Program-made: the position numbers and the translations under genes
Part shown: positions 24,756 through 33,348 of the stretch, one piece after another
Layout of the letters: each line of letters opens with the position of its first letter
How positions within the stretch are numbered: the stretch's first letter is position 1
From: Pseudaquidulcibacter sp964557085
GTDB taxonomy: Bacteria; Pseudomonadota; Alphaproteobacteria; Caulobacterales; Aquidulcibacteraceae
Assembly: GCA_964557085.1 (NCBI GenBank)
Contig: CAZKYS010000002.1
Span: forward strand, 1-53,080
Direction: 5' to 3'
Length of the DNA: 53,080 nucleotides
Notes under the pieces: generated by a model
Told to the model about the DNA's origin: nothing
What the model saw: the letters and a program-made list of their open reading frames with translations, nothing else
The model's database searches: none

Positions 24756-24818
24756 TCGCTACTTACTTGATTTCATTTGCAACCATTGCCAAATAGAAGA
24801 AAGTAAATGGGGATTAAA

Positions 24819-26246
24819 ATGATTTCAAAAACACAATTTTATATAAATGGCGCATGGGTTAATCCGATTGTTCCAAAAACGCATGAAATCATAAATCCTG
24901 CCACAGAAGAAGCGTTTGCCACAATCTCCCTTGGCTCACCCCAAGATGTTGATTTGGCGGTTGCGGCGGCAAAGGCGGCGTTTGAAACCTATTCCCAAAC
25001 CAGCCTTGATGAACGTATCGCGCTTTTTGAAAAAATTTGTGAAGGGCTTGCTGCGCGCAATGAAGAGATTGCGGTGGCAATTTCCCAAGAAATGGGTGCG
25101 CCAATGTGGCTTTCAATCGCTGCACAAGCGCCATCGGGTATTGGGCATTTTGCCGAAACTTTGAAAGTTTTAAAAAATTACGCTTTTGAACGTAAAATGG
25201 GTAATACACGCGTGGTTCGTGAACCTGTTGGCGTTTGCGGCCTTATAACGCCATGGAATTGGCCGATAAATCAAGTTGCATGTAAAGTTGCCCCTGCATT
25301 GGCGGTGGGTTGCACAATGGTTTTGAAACCATCCGAACTTGCACCGCTTGATGCCATGATTTTAGCGGAAGTTTTGCATGATGCAGGCGTTCCAAAGGGT
25401 GTGTTTAACCTTGTTAATGGTGATGGTTTAGGTGTTGGCGCACCGCTTTCATCGCATGCTGATATTGATTTTGTTTCATTTACTGGTTCAACCCGCGCGG
25501 GCGTTGAAATTACAAAAAATAGCGCCAATACGGTTAAAAAAGTTGGTCTTGAATTGGGTGGAAAATCGCCAAATATCATTCTTGATGATGCCGATTTGGA
25601 AAAGGCCGTTAAAATTGGCGTTCGCATTTGTATGACTAATACAGGGCAATCTTGTAATGCGCCAACCCGCATGTTGGTTCCGCGTGCCAAACTTGAACAG
25701 GTCAAAGAAATTGCAAAAGCGACAGGCGCGTCAACAATGGTTGCAATGCCCGATAATGCGCCAAAGGGTGCAATCGGCCCTGTTTCGAATGCGCGCCAAT
25801 TTGAAAAAGTAAATTCAATGATACAGGCGGCAATTGATGAAGGTAATGAATTAGTTTGTGGTGGAACAGGTCGCCCTGATGGTTTTGAAAAAGGCTATTT
25901 TGTTAAACCAACGATTTTTGTTTCCAAAGATAATAAAACCACAATTGCCCGCGAAGAAGTTTTTGGCCCTGTTCTAACAATTATTCCTTATGACACCGAA
26001 GAAGAAGCCATCGAAATGGCAAATGATACGCCTTATGGCCTATCATCTTATGTTCAAGGCGATTTGGATCATGCAAAAAAAGTCGCCCGTAAAATCCGCG
26101 CAGGGATGGTTCATATAAATGGCGCCCCAACCGATAATGCCGCACCATTTGGTGGATATAAACAATCAGGTACAGGCCGCGAATGGGGTGAATACGGTAT
26201 AGATGAGTTCACCGAAATAAAAGCAATAATGGGATATGGCGATTAG
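24819..26246 (+). CDS. Aldehyde dehydrogenase family protein
   Basis: 475 residues from ATG 24819 (GGGGATTAAA upstream; ATG 24807 also possible). NAD(P)-dependent oxidation of an aldehyde. Seen: FYINGAWVNP start, ITPWNWPINQVACKVAPALA, FTGSTRAGVEI, catalytic Glu in LELGGKSPNIIL, catalytic Cys in NTGQSCNAPTRM, GPVLTIIPYDTEEEA and FGGYKQSGTGREWG. The closest pattern is that of broad-range plant/bacterial ALDH; substrate not assignable. Converges on the MDR gene with a four-base stop overlap. Confidence 0.9.
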   Translation: MISKTQFYINGAWVNPIVPKTHEIINPATEEAFATISLGSPQDVDLAVAAAKAAFETYSQTSLDERIALFEKICEGLAARNEEIAVAISQEMGAPMWLSIAAQAPSGIGHFAETLKVLKNYAFERKMGNTRVVREPVGVCGLITPWNWPINQVACKVAPALAVGCTMVLKPSELAPLDAMILAEVLHDAGVPKGVFNLVNGDGLGVGAPLSSHADIDFVSFTGSTRAGVEITKNSANTVKKVGLELGGKSPNIILDDADLEKAVKIGVRICMTNTGQSCNAPTRMLVPRAKLEQVKEIAKATGASTMVAMPDNAPKGAIGPVSNARQFEKVNSMIQAAIDEGNELVCGGTGRPDGFEKGYFVKPTIFVSKDNKTTIAREEVFGPVLTIIPYDTEEEAIEMANDTPYGLSSYVQGDLDHAKKVARKIRAGMVHINGAPTDNAAPFGGYKQSGTGREWGEYGIDEFTEIKAIMGYGD

Positions 26247-27202
26247 GCAATTTTTAAAATAATTTTGCCTTTGTGATTATTGCTTGCCATTAATTGGTGG
26301 GCCTTTTCGCAATCTTCGAAATTAAATACACTATCAATAATTGGTTTGATTTTACCATTTTCGATATATTTCCAAAAATCGCGCTTTACACCATTGGCAA
26401 TTTCGCCCTTTTCCTCATCACTACGTGAGCGAAGGGTTGAGCCAGTGATTGTAAGGCGCTTAAGCATAAGGCGCATGAAATTTATTTGTGCTTGTGGCCC
26501 TTGAAGATAGGCAATATTACATAGCCTGCCTTTATCATTAAGGATATTAATGTTCTTTTGAATATATGGCCCGCCAACCATATCAAGGATTACATCAATT
26601 CCAACGGGCTTTAGAGCTTCTTCAAAATCATCTTTTTTGTAATTAATTGCCATATTGGCACCAATTTGCTCGCAGAATTTGGCCTTTTCATCGCTTCCGA
26701 CACTGGTGAAAACAATTGCATCAATTGCGCGCGCCATTTGAATTGCCATTGTGCCAATGCCCGACGCCCCGCCATGAATCAGGAAATTATCACCCTTTTT
26801 AAGCCCGCAAACTTCAAAAACATTAGTGTAAACAGTCATTATTGTTTCAGGAATTGATGCAGCCTCAATCATAGAAAGATTATCGGGTATTTTGAAGCAA
26901 CACCCTTCATAGGCGATTGCATATTCGGCATAACCACCGCCGTTTAAAAGCGCGCAAACTTTATCGCCGATTTTATATTCTTTTATATTGTCACCAGTTT
27001 CGACAATTTCACCCGCCGCCTCTAACCCCATTAACGGTGATGCATTCCGCGGCGGTGGATAAAGTCCTGCGCGCTGTAATAAATCGGGACGATTGATGCC
27101 TGCGGCATGAATTTTTATCAAAACTTCATTTGGTTTTGGTTTTGGAATTTCAATTTCTTGAATTTCAAGTGGTGCATTAGGCTTTCCAATAATTGCGTGC
27201 AT
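26243..27202 (-). CDS. NAD(P)H-quinone oxidoreductase-like MDR (PIG3 type)
   Basis: 319 residues of the zinc-free medium-chain dehydrogenase family. Seen: AAGINRPDLLQRAGLYPPP (the PIG3/TP53I3 hallmark), GLEAAGEIVETG, VCALLNGGGYAEYA, HGGASGIGTMAIQMARA nucleotide loop, DMVGGPYI and the terminal HKGKIILKI. Such proteins reduce quinones or enals with NADPH. No zinc-ligand Cys cluster. It is three bases from the L,D-transpeptidase gene upstream on the same strand, and overlaps the convergent aldehyde dehydrogenase stop by four bases. Confidence 0.9.
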   Translation of the reverse strand: MHAIIGKPNAPLEIQEIEIPKPKPNEVLIKIHAAGINRPDLLQRAGLYPPPRNASPLMGLEAAGEIVETGDNIKEYKIGDKVCALLNGGGYAEYAIAYEGCCFKIPDNLSMIEAASIPETIMTVYTNVFEVCGLKKGDNFLIHGGASGIGTMAIQMARAIDAIVFTSVGSDEKAKFCEQIGANMAINYKKDDFEEALKPVGIDVILDMVGGPYIQKNINILNDKGRLCNIAYLQGPQAQINFMRLMLKRLTITGSTLRSRSDEEKGEIANGVKRDFWKYIENGKIKPIIDSVFNFEDCEKAHQLMASNNHKGKIILKIA

Positions 27203-27204
27203 AT

Positions 27205-27921
27205 TTAATCCATCAAAATATAATGCCCATCCTTAATACTAACCTTGGGAACAATAAAGCTCTTTTCAAATGCTAAATCAATTTTGGCAAGTTCCTTCCA
27301 AAATGATGCCCATTTATCATTGCGATAGGCCACAAGATTATTTTTTGTTGGCCTAAATGGCAAAACATGAAATTGAACCCTATCTTGCCCATTTCCCAAT
27401 GCAGCATTGATAAGAAGATATACTTCTTCGATATTTTTATCGGTAATTGCATAACAACCAATCGAAACACAATTACCATGCACCATTAATGCATCACCTG
27501 TGCGCTTATAATATCTGTCATATTGATTGGGATAACCAAGGTTTAAAGATAAATGATAATTACTATTTGGGTTTAATTGTGATTTTGAAACCCAATAAAT
27601 TCCCTCTGGCGCCTGCCTATCGCCTTCTTTTAGTTTTGGGCCAAGATTGCCAGAGAAGGTGCAAATATTATAGGTTTTGTATAATTTATAATTTTTATAA
27701 TCCTTTATCCAAAGCTCTAGGATGCTTGATTGTTTATAAATTCTTACAAAAACTGGGTTGCCGAACTTCAAATTTCTTTTCTTTAAATCATTTATAAGGC
27801 TTGGTGTGATTTTTTTTGAAATTTGTGCAAGCCTTGGTGAATTTGGGTTTGTTTGCGCAAACAAATTAACAGGTGAAAAGGCCAAACCGACTATAAAAAA
27901 TATTGATAAAAATTTTTGCAT
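27205..27921 (-). CDS. YafK-type L,D-transpeptidase (murein)
   Basis: 238 residues. Signal peptide (cleavage after LFAQ, about residue 22). Catalytic YkuD domain of the YafK/DpaA subtype: GPKLKEGDRQAPEGIYWVS, and active site MVHGNCVSIGCYAITD with the nucleophilic Cys and its His. YafK/DpaA in E. coli removes Braun lipoprotein from peptidoglycan; here the exact reaction is inferred. Periplasmic. Adjacent to and co-directional with the MDR gene. The second L,D-transpeptidase-like gene in the window (first at 15262). Confidence 0.9.
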   Translation of the reverse strand: MQKFLSIFFIVGLAFSPVNLFAQTNPNSPRLAQISKKITPSLINDLKKRNLKFGNPVFVRIYKQSSILELWIKDYKNYKLYKTYNICTFSGNLGPKLKEGDRQAPEGIYWVSKSQLNPNSNYHLSLNLGYPNQYDRYYKRTGDALMVHGNCVSIGCYAITDKNIEEVYLLINAALGNGQDRVQFHVLPFRPTKNNLVAYRNDKWASFWKELAKIDLAFEKSFIVPKVSIKDGHYILMD

Positions 27922-27983
27922 TCAAATTTTTATTCATTAATTAAGGCAAAAATAAAATCATTCTGGGGCACAGATAAGGCAAT

Positions 27984-28011
27984 TTTACGGCTTGCATACT
28001 TAATGTATAAT
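27984..28011 (+). promoter_or_regulatory. Candidate sigma-70 promoter for DUF1192-rcdA
   Basis: TTTACG (27984-27989), 16-base spacer, perfect TATAAT (28006-28011), 35 bases before the ATG at 28047. Confidence 0.5.
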
Positions 28012-28046
28012 AGTAAAAATGTAACTTGAGTTTAAGAGTGCGCAAA

Positions 28047-28235
28047 ATGTCTGACGAAGAATTTATCCAAAAACCAAATACCAAACCACTTGATTTAGAT
28101 AATCTATCTGTCAGCGAACTTGAGGAGCGCATAATCGCCCTTCATGAAGAAATTACACGTTGTGAAAATGCGATTGCAAAGAAGAAATCAACACTAAATG
28201 CAGCGCAAGCACTCTTTGGTAACCATAATGGATAA
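28047..28235 (+). CDS. DUF1192 family protein
   Basis: 62 residues from ATG 28047 (start MSDEEFIQKPN). Family pattern: LDLDNLSVSELEERIIALHEEITRCENAIAKKKSTLNAAQALF as a predicted coiled coil (about 20-58), only summarised here by its key SVSELEERI and NAAQALF motifs. The function is unknown; in Rhizobiales DUF1192 genes lie near RcdA/DUF1465. The next gene starts 60 bases on. Confidence 0.85.
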   Translation: MSDEEFIQKPNTKPLDLDNLSVSELEERIIALHEEITRCENAIAKKKSTLNAAQALFGNHNG

Positions 28236-28295
28236 AATTCGGCACGCGAATTGCTTTGAAGGTTAAAAACGTATAATTATTTACAAAATGGTATA

Positions 28296-28829
28296 ATGAT
28301 GGCTTTCGAATTAAAAGAAAATATTACGCGCGCTGAAAAAATTTCTGCTTTTGCAAATTCAGAGGTTTTTGAAAAAATCTTTGTTGATGGCATGGATTTG
28401 GTTGAAGAGACTGCGCAATATCTTGATGGTGAAGGCCGCCAAGAATCAAAATTATTGGATAGAAATGCCGCGCTTGCCTATGCATCTGAATCAATGCGTC
28501 TAACAACGCGCCTAATGCAAACTGCATCTTGGTTATTGGTGCAACGTGCAATTAAAGAAGGCGAAATGAGCGCGAAGGACGCACTTGATGAAAAATATCG
28601 CATTGGCGCAAAGGCAATATGTGCCACAAGCCTAAACCCTGCGCATGATTTACCACCAAAATTGAAAGATCTTCTTATTCGTTCAGAGCGCCTTTATATC
28701 CGTATTGAGCGCCTTGATAGTGCGATGTTCAACGAAGAAGAAGAAGCGCCAATTCAAAACCCTGTTAATGACCAATTGCAAAAATTACAGGCCGCATTCG
28801 GTGGGTTTATGCAAAGTGATGGTGACTAA
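28296..28829 (+). CDS. RcdA-family (DUF1465) protein
   Basis: 177 residues. Helical DUF1465 domain: FVDGMDLVEETAQYLDGEGR, SKLLDRNAALAYASESMRLT, LMQTASWLLVQRAI and SLNPAHDLPPKLKDLLIRSERLYIR-like conserved segments, then a short acidic tail. In Caulobacter RcdA is an adaptor that helps ClpXP degrade CtrA and other substrates at the cell pole; the assignment to this role here is by homology. The first ATG at 28296 is followed by a second ATG codon. Convergent with the PLDc_N-like gene by four bases. Confidence 0.9.
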   Translation: MMAFELKENITRAEKISAFANSEVFEKIFVDGMDLVEETAQYLDGEGRQESKLLDRNAALAYASESMRLTTRLMQTASWLLVQRAIKEGEMSAKDALDEKYRIGAKAICATSLNPAHDLPPKLKDLLIRSERLYIRIERLDSAMFNEEEEAPIQNPVNDQLQKLQAAFGGFMQSDGD

Positions 28830-29035
28830 TTGTTTCCTTTTGGTGCTTTTGGCCCAAAGAAGAGCCAAGATAAGAAACCAATAACGGGAACACAGGCAAC
28901 CCAGACCACCCATAAAGCTTTACCAAAGGCGCCTTCTTTACGATTTTGCGTGATTGAAAACATTGCCCACAAAAATAGAAGCAAATGTATTGCGTATCCA
29001 AAACTCATTTTGTTATGCAAAATACTTTCCAACAT
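28826..29035 (-). CDS. Small membrane protein with PLDc_N-like domain
   Basis: 69 residues from ATG 29035 (AGAGGAAA upstream). Two hydrophobic spans: IHLLLFLWAMFSI and LWVVWVACVPVIGFLSWLFFG, then a basic Lys-rich end. The FGKALWVVWVACVPVIGFLSW pattern, ending in a GPK tail, resembles the N-terminal membrane domain of cardiolipin-synthase-like proteins (PLDc_N), here as a stand-alone mini-protein without catalytic HKD domains. The function is unknown. The stop overlaps the rcdA stop by four bases, so it is a compact convergent pair. Confidence 0.75.
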   Translation of the reverse strand: MLESILHNKMSFGYAIHLLLFLWAMFSITQNRKEGAFGKALWVVWVACVPVIGFLSWLFFGPKAPKGNN

Positions 29036-29117
29036 ATCGCGTTTCCTCTATAGCAAGCTAGAAATTTAATATGGCGATTATTTTATCGTTTTCAAGAATA
29101 TAAAAACACACCCTCAA

Positions 29118-30407
29118 ATGTCAGACGAAATAGAACACGACATCAATAGCGCGAACCCTACACAATCCAAATATGGTAATATTCGCGCCATAAGCCTTGG
29201 CTGCCGCCTCAATACTTATGAGACAGAGGCGATGAAGCTTGCTGCGCGCTCAATTAATGAAGAAATCGTTCTTATAAATACATGTGCCGTAACCTCCGAA
29301 GCGGTGCGTCAGGCAAAACAAACAATAAGGCGCGCAAAGCGTGACAATCCAAATGCTAAAATCATTGTTTCTGGCTGTGCCGCGCAAATTGATCCACAAA
29401 GCTTTGCCGATATGGATGAGGTTGAAAAGGTAATTGGTAATAATGAAAAAACCAAGCCTGAAACCTATCAAGGCTTATTGCTTAATGATGAGCGTATAAT
29501 TGTTAATGACATTTTAAGCGTAAAAGAAACCGCAAGCCATTTAATTGATGGGATTGAAGGGCGAACGCGCGCCTATATTCAGGTGCAAAATGGTTGTGAC
29601 CATCGCTGTACTTTTTGCATCATTCCTTATGGCCGCGGAAACTCACGCTCTGTTCCTGCTGCCGAAGTTGTTCGCACCATTAATCGACTTGTCGATAATG
29701 GTGTTAAGGAAGTTGTTTTATCGGGTGTTGATTTAACATCATGGGGTGCAGATTTACCAGCTTCGCCAAATTTAGGGAATTTGGTTGATAGAATTTTCAA
29801 ACTTTGCCCCGATTTAGTTCGACTTAGGCTTTCATCAATTGATGCGATAGAGATTGATGAAAATCTATTTCGTAATTTTGCGCAAAATCCGCGCCTTATG
29901 CCGCATTTGCATTTATCACTGCAACATGGGAATGACTTAATATTAAAACGCATGAAGCGCCGTCATTTACGACAAGATGCAATTGATTTGGTGGCAAGGT
30001 TAAAAACAGCCCGCCCAGAAATAGTTTTTGGCGCCGATATTATTTCAGGCTTCCCAACCGAAACCGAAGAGCATTTTCAAGATAGCTTAAGCCTTCTTGA
30101 TGAAGCGCAAATAACCTATGCCCATATTTTCCCCTATAGCCCGCGCCCTGGAACACCGGCGCAAAAAATGCCGCCAGTTTCGCGAAATATAATTAAAGAA
30201 CGCGCGGCAATTTTGCGTGCAAAAGGTGCGCAATTGCTATCACAGCATTTGCAAAGCCAAATTGGCACAGAGCAAGATATTTTAATTGAGGCCAATGGCT
30301 ATGGCCGCCTTGAAAACTTTACACGTGTAAAGATTGAAAATGGCGTGGCGGGTGAAATTATAAAAGCCAAAATCATTGGCGCCGCCGACGATTATTTAAT
30401 TATATAA
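29118..30407 (+). CDS. mtaB: tRNA (ct6A37/t6A37) methylthiotransferase MtaB
   Basis: 429 residues, radical-SAM enzyme that adds a methylthio group to (threonylcarbamoyl)adenosine 37 of tRNAs. Seen: N-terminal UPF0004 domain with GCRLNTYE and CAVTSEAVRQAKQTIRR cysteines, IVSGCAAQ, the SAM cluster CDHRCTFC near residue 159, SGVDLTSWGADL, LQHGNDLILKRMKRRH, DIISGFPTETEEHF, PYSPRPGTPA, and a short C-terminal TRAM-like region. The stop is followed by a 13-base near-tandem repeat (30404-30430) and a terminator. Confidence 0.95.
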   Translation: MSDEIEHDINSANPTQSKYGNIRAISLGCRLNTYETEAMKLAARSINEEIVLINTCAVTSEAVRQAKQTIRRAKRDNPNAKIIVSGCAAQIDPQSFADMDEVEKVIGNNEKTKPETYQGLLLNDERIIVNDILSVKETASHLIDGIEGRTRAYIQVQNGCDHRCTFCIIPYGRGNSRSVPAAEVVRTINRLVDNGVKEVVLSGVDLTSWGADLPASPNLGNLVDRIFKLCPDLVRLRLSSIDAIEIDENLFRNFAQNPRLMPHLHLSLQHGNDLILKRMKRRHLRQDAIDLVARLKTARPEIVFGADIISGFPTETEEHFQDSLSLLDEAQITYAHIFPYSPRPGTPAQKMPPVSRNIIKERAAILRAKGAQLLSQHLQSQIGTEQDILIEANGYGRLENFTRVKIENGVAGEIIKAKIIGAADDYLII

Positions 30408-30430
30408 TTTAAGTCACATAATTTAAGTCA
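30404..30430. repeat. Tandem 14-base repeat at the mtaB 3' end
   Basis: ATAATTTAAGTCA at 30404-30416 and again at 30418-30430, separated by one base. The first copy includes the mtaB stop codon. Probably a slippage duplication. Confidence 0.6.
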
Positions 30431-30438
30431 TAGAAAAA

Positions 30439-30464
30439 GGGCGACCCCATTTCTGGGGCCGCCC
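30439..30464. terminator. Bidirectional intrinsic terminator between mtaB and hup
   Basis: GGGCGACCCC (30439-30448) and GGGGCCGCCC (30455-30464) pair with one A-C mismatch around ATTTCT. On the minus strand TTTTTC follows at once, a good T-run for the HU gene; on the plus strand TTTTT follows after seven bases. Confidence 0.85.
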
Positions 30465-30483
30465 TGTAACTTTTTAAACTAAA

Positions 30484-30756
30484 TTAGTTTAGTGATTCTT
30501 TCAAACCTTTAGAAGGCAAGAATTTAGCAACTTTAGCTGCAGGGATTTGAACCGCAGCACCAGTTGAAGGGTTACGACCTGTGCGTGCTTCACGCTTAGA
30601 AACTTTGAATTTGCCAAGAGGAGCGAAAGTTACTTCGCCGTCTTTTTTCAAGGCAGATTCAATGTAAGCGGTCAATGCGTCAATAGCCACACCAGCTTTT
30701 TCTTTGGTGATTCCGGCTTTTTCCGCCACTGCGTCGATCATTTCTTTTTTGCTCAT
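30484..30756 (-). CDS. Histone-like DNA-binding protein HU
   Basis: 90 residues, dimeric nucleoid-bending protein. Seen: MSKKEMIDAVAEKAGITKEKA, LTAYIESALKKDGEVTFAPLGKF core and the DNA-clasping arm RTGRNPSTGAAVQIPAAKVAKF with the apical Pro that intercalates into DNA. ATG 30756 has GGAGAG five bases upstream; a TTG one codon earlier is not needed. A stand-alone gene with its own ~200-base leader/promoter region and a terminator. Confidence 0.97.
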   Translation of the reverse strand: MSKKEMIDAVAEKAGITKEKAGVAIDALTAYIESALKKDGEVTFAPLGKFKVSKREARTGRNPSTGAAVQIPAAKVAKFLPSKGLKESLN

Positions 30757-30957
30757 CAAAGCTCTCCAAACTAGACAGCCCCAAATGGGTGCTTTTTGTT
30801 GCCGAATGCGTCGAATCTATCATTCGGGGTAAATAGGACAAAGGCCGTTTGCCCTGTTTCGTCAAGATAAAAATAGCTGCAATCCTATGATTTATTACAT
30901 TTTCTGGGGATTATTTGCATATAAGTTGGTTAATTTCCCTTAAAAAGCGAATTTGGA

Positions 30958-31959
30958 CTAATTTTCGCATGCTTTAAAGTTAGAAACTATCTCTTCTTGT
31001 GGAAGGTCTTTTCCAATAAAAACAAGCCTTGATTCGAAACTTTCACCAAAATTTTTATCGTTTTTATAATCTGCATCAACCATCATATGCACGCCATTGA
31101 AAATAAATGGCGTATTTTGGTTGGCAATTTTTACAATACCTTTGAAGCGCAAAAGGCTTTCACCAAATTCACCAACAAGTGTTGATAGGAAATTCATAAA
31201 ACGATTTTCATCAAGCGGCTTATCACTTTTTATACAAAGCGCCTTCACACCATTTTGTTCAAGGTGGTCGTGATGGTGATGATGGTGGTGGTGATGGTGA
31301 CCATGATGGTCATCTTTTTTAAAATAGCGATTAATCGTGTCTTCTTTTACATCATCATAAGAATTTAGATTGAAAATCTCACTCTCATCGATTTTTGAAT
31401 TATCGGTTTCAATTATTTTGGCACCAATATTAATTGATTTGATGGCGCTTCTGATTTTTTCAATTTCTTCGGGGCCAACCTCTGAAACTTTGTTTAAAAT
31501 TATAATATCGGCAAAGGCGATTTGGTTGGTCGCTTCTTCAAACTCATTTAAGTTTGAAATAATATTTACAGCGTCAACAATGGTTATAATGCCATCAAGA
31601 TAGGCGCGTCTTGCAATATCATCATCGGCAAAAAAGGTTTGCGCAACAGGTGCAGGCTTTGCAAGGCCAGTTGTTTCAATCAAAATTGCATCAAAAGCTG
31701 ATTTGCGTTTAAAGAGCGCGCCCAGTATTCTAATTAAATCTCCGCGAACATTGCAACATACACAGCCATTATTAAGTTCGAAAATTTCTTCATCGGCGCC
31801 AACAACCAAATCATTATCAATGCCAATTTCACCAAATTCATTGACAATAATGGCATATTTTTTACCTGATTGATTTGTAAGTAATTGATTTAAAAGTGTT
31901 GTTTTTCCTGCGCCTAAAAAGCCAGTAATTACCGAAACCGGGGTTTTGTTATTTTCCAT
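30958..31959 (-). CDS. CobW/ZigA-family GTP-binding zinc chaperone-like protein
   Basis: 333 residues, G3E P-loop GTPase. Seen: Walker A TGFLGAGKTTLLN (about 12-24), NEFGEIGIDNDLV, the metal-binding GCVCC (about 65-69), LIETTGLAKPAPV, a G4-type NKVSEV where NKxD is expected (Asp replaced by Ser), a ten-His run inside DDHHGHHHHHHHHHHD, and the C-terminal CobW_C domain. These proteins hand zinc or cobalt to target enzymes; His loops buffer metal. Standing alone beside HU. No zinc-responsive operator was seen. Confidence 0.9.
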   Translation of the reverse strand: MENNKTPVSVITGFLGAGKTTLLNQLLTNQSGKKYAIIVNEFGEIGIDNDLVVGADEEIFELNNGCVCCNVRGDLIRILGALFKRKSAFDAILIETTGLAKPAPVAQTFFADDDIARRAYLDGIITIVDAVNIISNLNEFEEATNQIAFADIIILNKVSEVGPEEIEKIRSAIKSINIGAKIIETDNSKIDESEIFNLNSYDDVKEDTINRYFKKDDHHGHHHHHHHHHHDHLEQNGVKALCIKSDKPLDENRFMNFLSTLVGEFGESLLRFKGIVKIANQNTPFIFNGVHMMVDADYKNDKNFGESFESRLVFIGKDLPQEEIVSNFKACEN

Positions 31960-32092
31960 TTTATGCCTTTGAAAAGTCTAAATTTTATATTTAATGATTT
32001 AATTGCAAAATCAAAAGGTTTTAAACACTATGATTTGCAACCTTGCAGAATTTTAAAGCGATTTTGGAAGTTTTTTAGTCTAACGTGGTTTT

Positions 32093-32755
32093 ATGAAAAT
32101 AAAAATTTTAAATCTTGGCCTTTTTGCCTTTGTATTTTATGCGCCATTTGCAAATGCGCAAAGTCTTCCAGAAAATAAGAATTTTGCTGAATGTATAAAA
32201 ATTGCAAGCGAAAATCCGCAAAAAAGCATTGATTATGCAATTGATTGGCGCGCGCGTTTTGGAAATATTGATGCCCAGCATTGCCTTGGTGTGGCCTATA
32301 TTGAAAATGAAGATTATGAAACAGGCGCAAAAATATTATCAAACCTTGCGCCATTTATTTCAAAAGACAGGCTGATTAAGAAAACCACTATATTAAGCCA
32401 ATCTGCCAATGGCTATCTATTGGCGCGCCTTCCTGATGAAGCATTGATAGAGATTAATAAAGCCATCGAACTTGATGAAAAAAATGCCGATTTATTGGTT
32501 GACAGGGCGCGCATTTATGCAATGCAAGAAAATTGGAAAGATGCCGAAAGCGATTTAAATGTAGCAATGGCATTAAAACAAGAAATTCCATTCACATTAA
32601 GGCTTCGTGCCGAAGCAAGATTGCAATTAAAAAAATATAATGAGGCCGAGCGCGATATAAATCACGCAATATTATTAGATCCAAAAGATGGTGAAAATTA
32701 TTTTGTTCGCGGCCGTATTCGTGAAGCCAAAAGGGGCAATAATGCAGCAAATTGA
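32093..32755 (+). CDS. Periplasmic TPR-repeat protein
   Basis: 220 residues. Signal peptide (cleavage after ANA, about residue 22). Three or so tetratricopeptide repeats are recognisable, for example EALIEINKAIELDEKNADLL, DRARIYAMQENWKDAESDLN and AEARLQLKKYNEAERDINHA. TPR proteins are scaffolds; the partner is unknown. Its 3' end overlaps the start of the DUF1287 gene by 14 bases, implying an operon with it. Confidence 0.8.
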   Translation: MKIKILNLGLFAFVFYAPFANAQSLPENKNFAECIKIASENPQKSIDYAIDWRARFGNIDAQHCLGVAYIENEDYETGAKILSNLAPFISKDRLIKKTTILSQSANGYLLARLPDEALIEINKAIELDEKNADLLVDRARIYAMQENWKDAESDLNVAMALKQEIPFTLRLRAEARLQLKKYNEAERDINHAILLDPKDGENYFVRGRIREAKRGNNAAN

Positions 32756-33347
32756 TTTGATAAATCGGCGAAACTTATTGGGATTTTTTGGCGCTTTAGC
32801 CTATCCAATTAATGCTTATGCGCAAACAGATTTAGAAAAATTAATATTGGCAGCGCGTGCACAAACCAAAAATTGGGTAACTTATGACCCAAATTATACA
32901 AAAATCCCCTATCCAATGGGTGATGTGGATAAGAAATATGGGGTTTGCACCGATGTAATCATTCGTGCTTACCGTGCCATCGGAATTGATTTACAAAAAC
33001 TAGTTCATGAAGATATGGCGGCAAATTTTTCAAAATATCCAAAAACTTGGGGTTTAAAATCAACCGATACAAATATTGACCATAGGCGGGTTCCAAATTT
33101 GATGGTTTATTTTTCAAGATTTGGACAAAAACTTAATATAAGTGAAAATTCACAAGATTATCGTGCTGGTGACATAGTCACTTGTTTGATTGGTAATAGA
33201 TTGCCGCATATTATGTTAGTAAGTGATAAAATGTCATTATTTGATAATAAAAGACCCTTAGTAATTCATAATCGTGGCCTTGGTGTTCAAGAGAATGATG
33301 AATTATTTTCATTCAAAATAAATGGTCATTATCGTTTTAAGGTGTAA
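32742..33347 (+). CDS. DUF1287 family secreted protein
   Basis: 201 residues from ATG 32742 (AAAAGGGG upstream, inside the TPR gene). N-terminus NRRNLLGFFGALAYPINAYA is a signal peptide with a twin arginine, so Tat export is possible. Family motifs: YDPNYTKIPYPMGDVDKKYG, VCTDVIIRAYRAIGIDLQKLVHEDM, NIDHRRVPNLMVYFSRFG and RAGDIVTCLIGNRLPHIMLVS. The Cys-containing VCTDV with a later His suggests an NlpC/P60-like cysteine-hydrolase fold acting on the cell wall (inference). Co-directional with the TPR gene and followed one base later by DUF1737. Confidence 0.85.
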   Translation: MQQIDLINRRNLLGFFGALAYPINAYAQTDLEKLILAARAQTKNWVTYDPNYTKIPYPMGDVDKKYGVCTDVIIRAYRAIGIDLQKLVHEDMAANFSKYPKTWGLKSTDTNIDHRRVPNLMVYFSRFGQKLNISENSQDYRAGDIVTCLIGNRLPHIMLVSDKMSLFDNKRPLVIHNRGLGVQENDELFSFKINGHYRFKV

Positions 33348-33348
33348 A

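Noticed and set aside
31264..31314. Repeat-like ATG/GTG triplet run
   Set aside because: It is the histidine run of the CobW/ZigA-family gene, not a separate repeat element.
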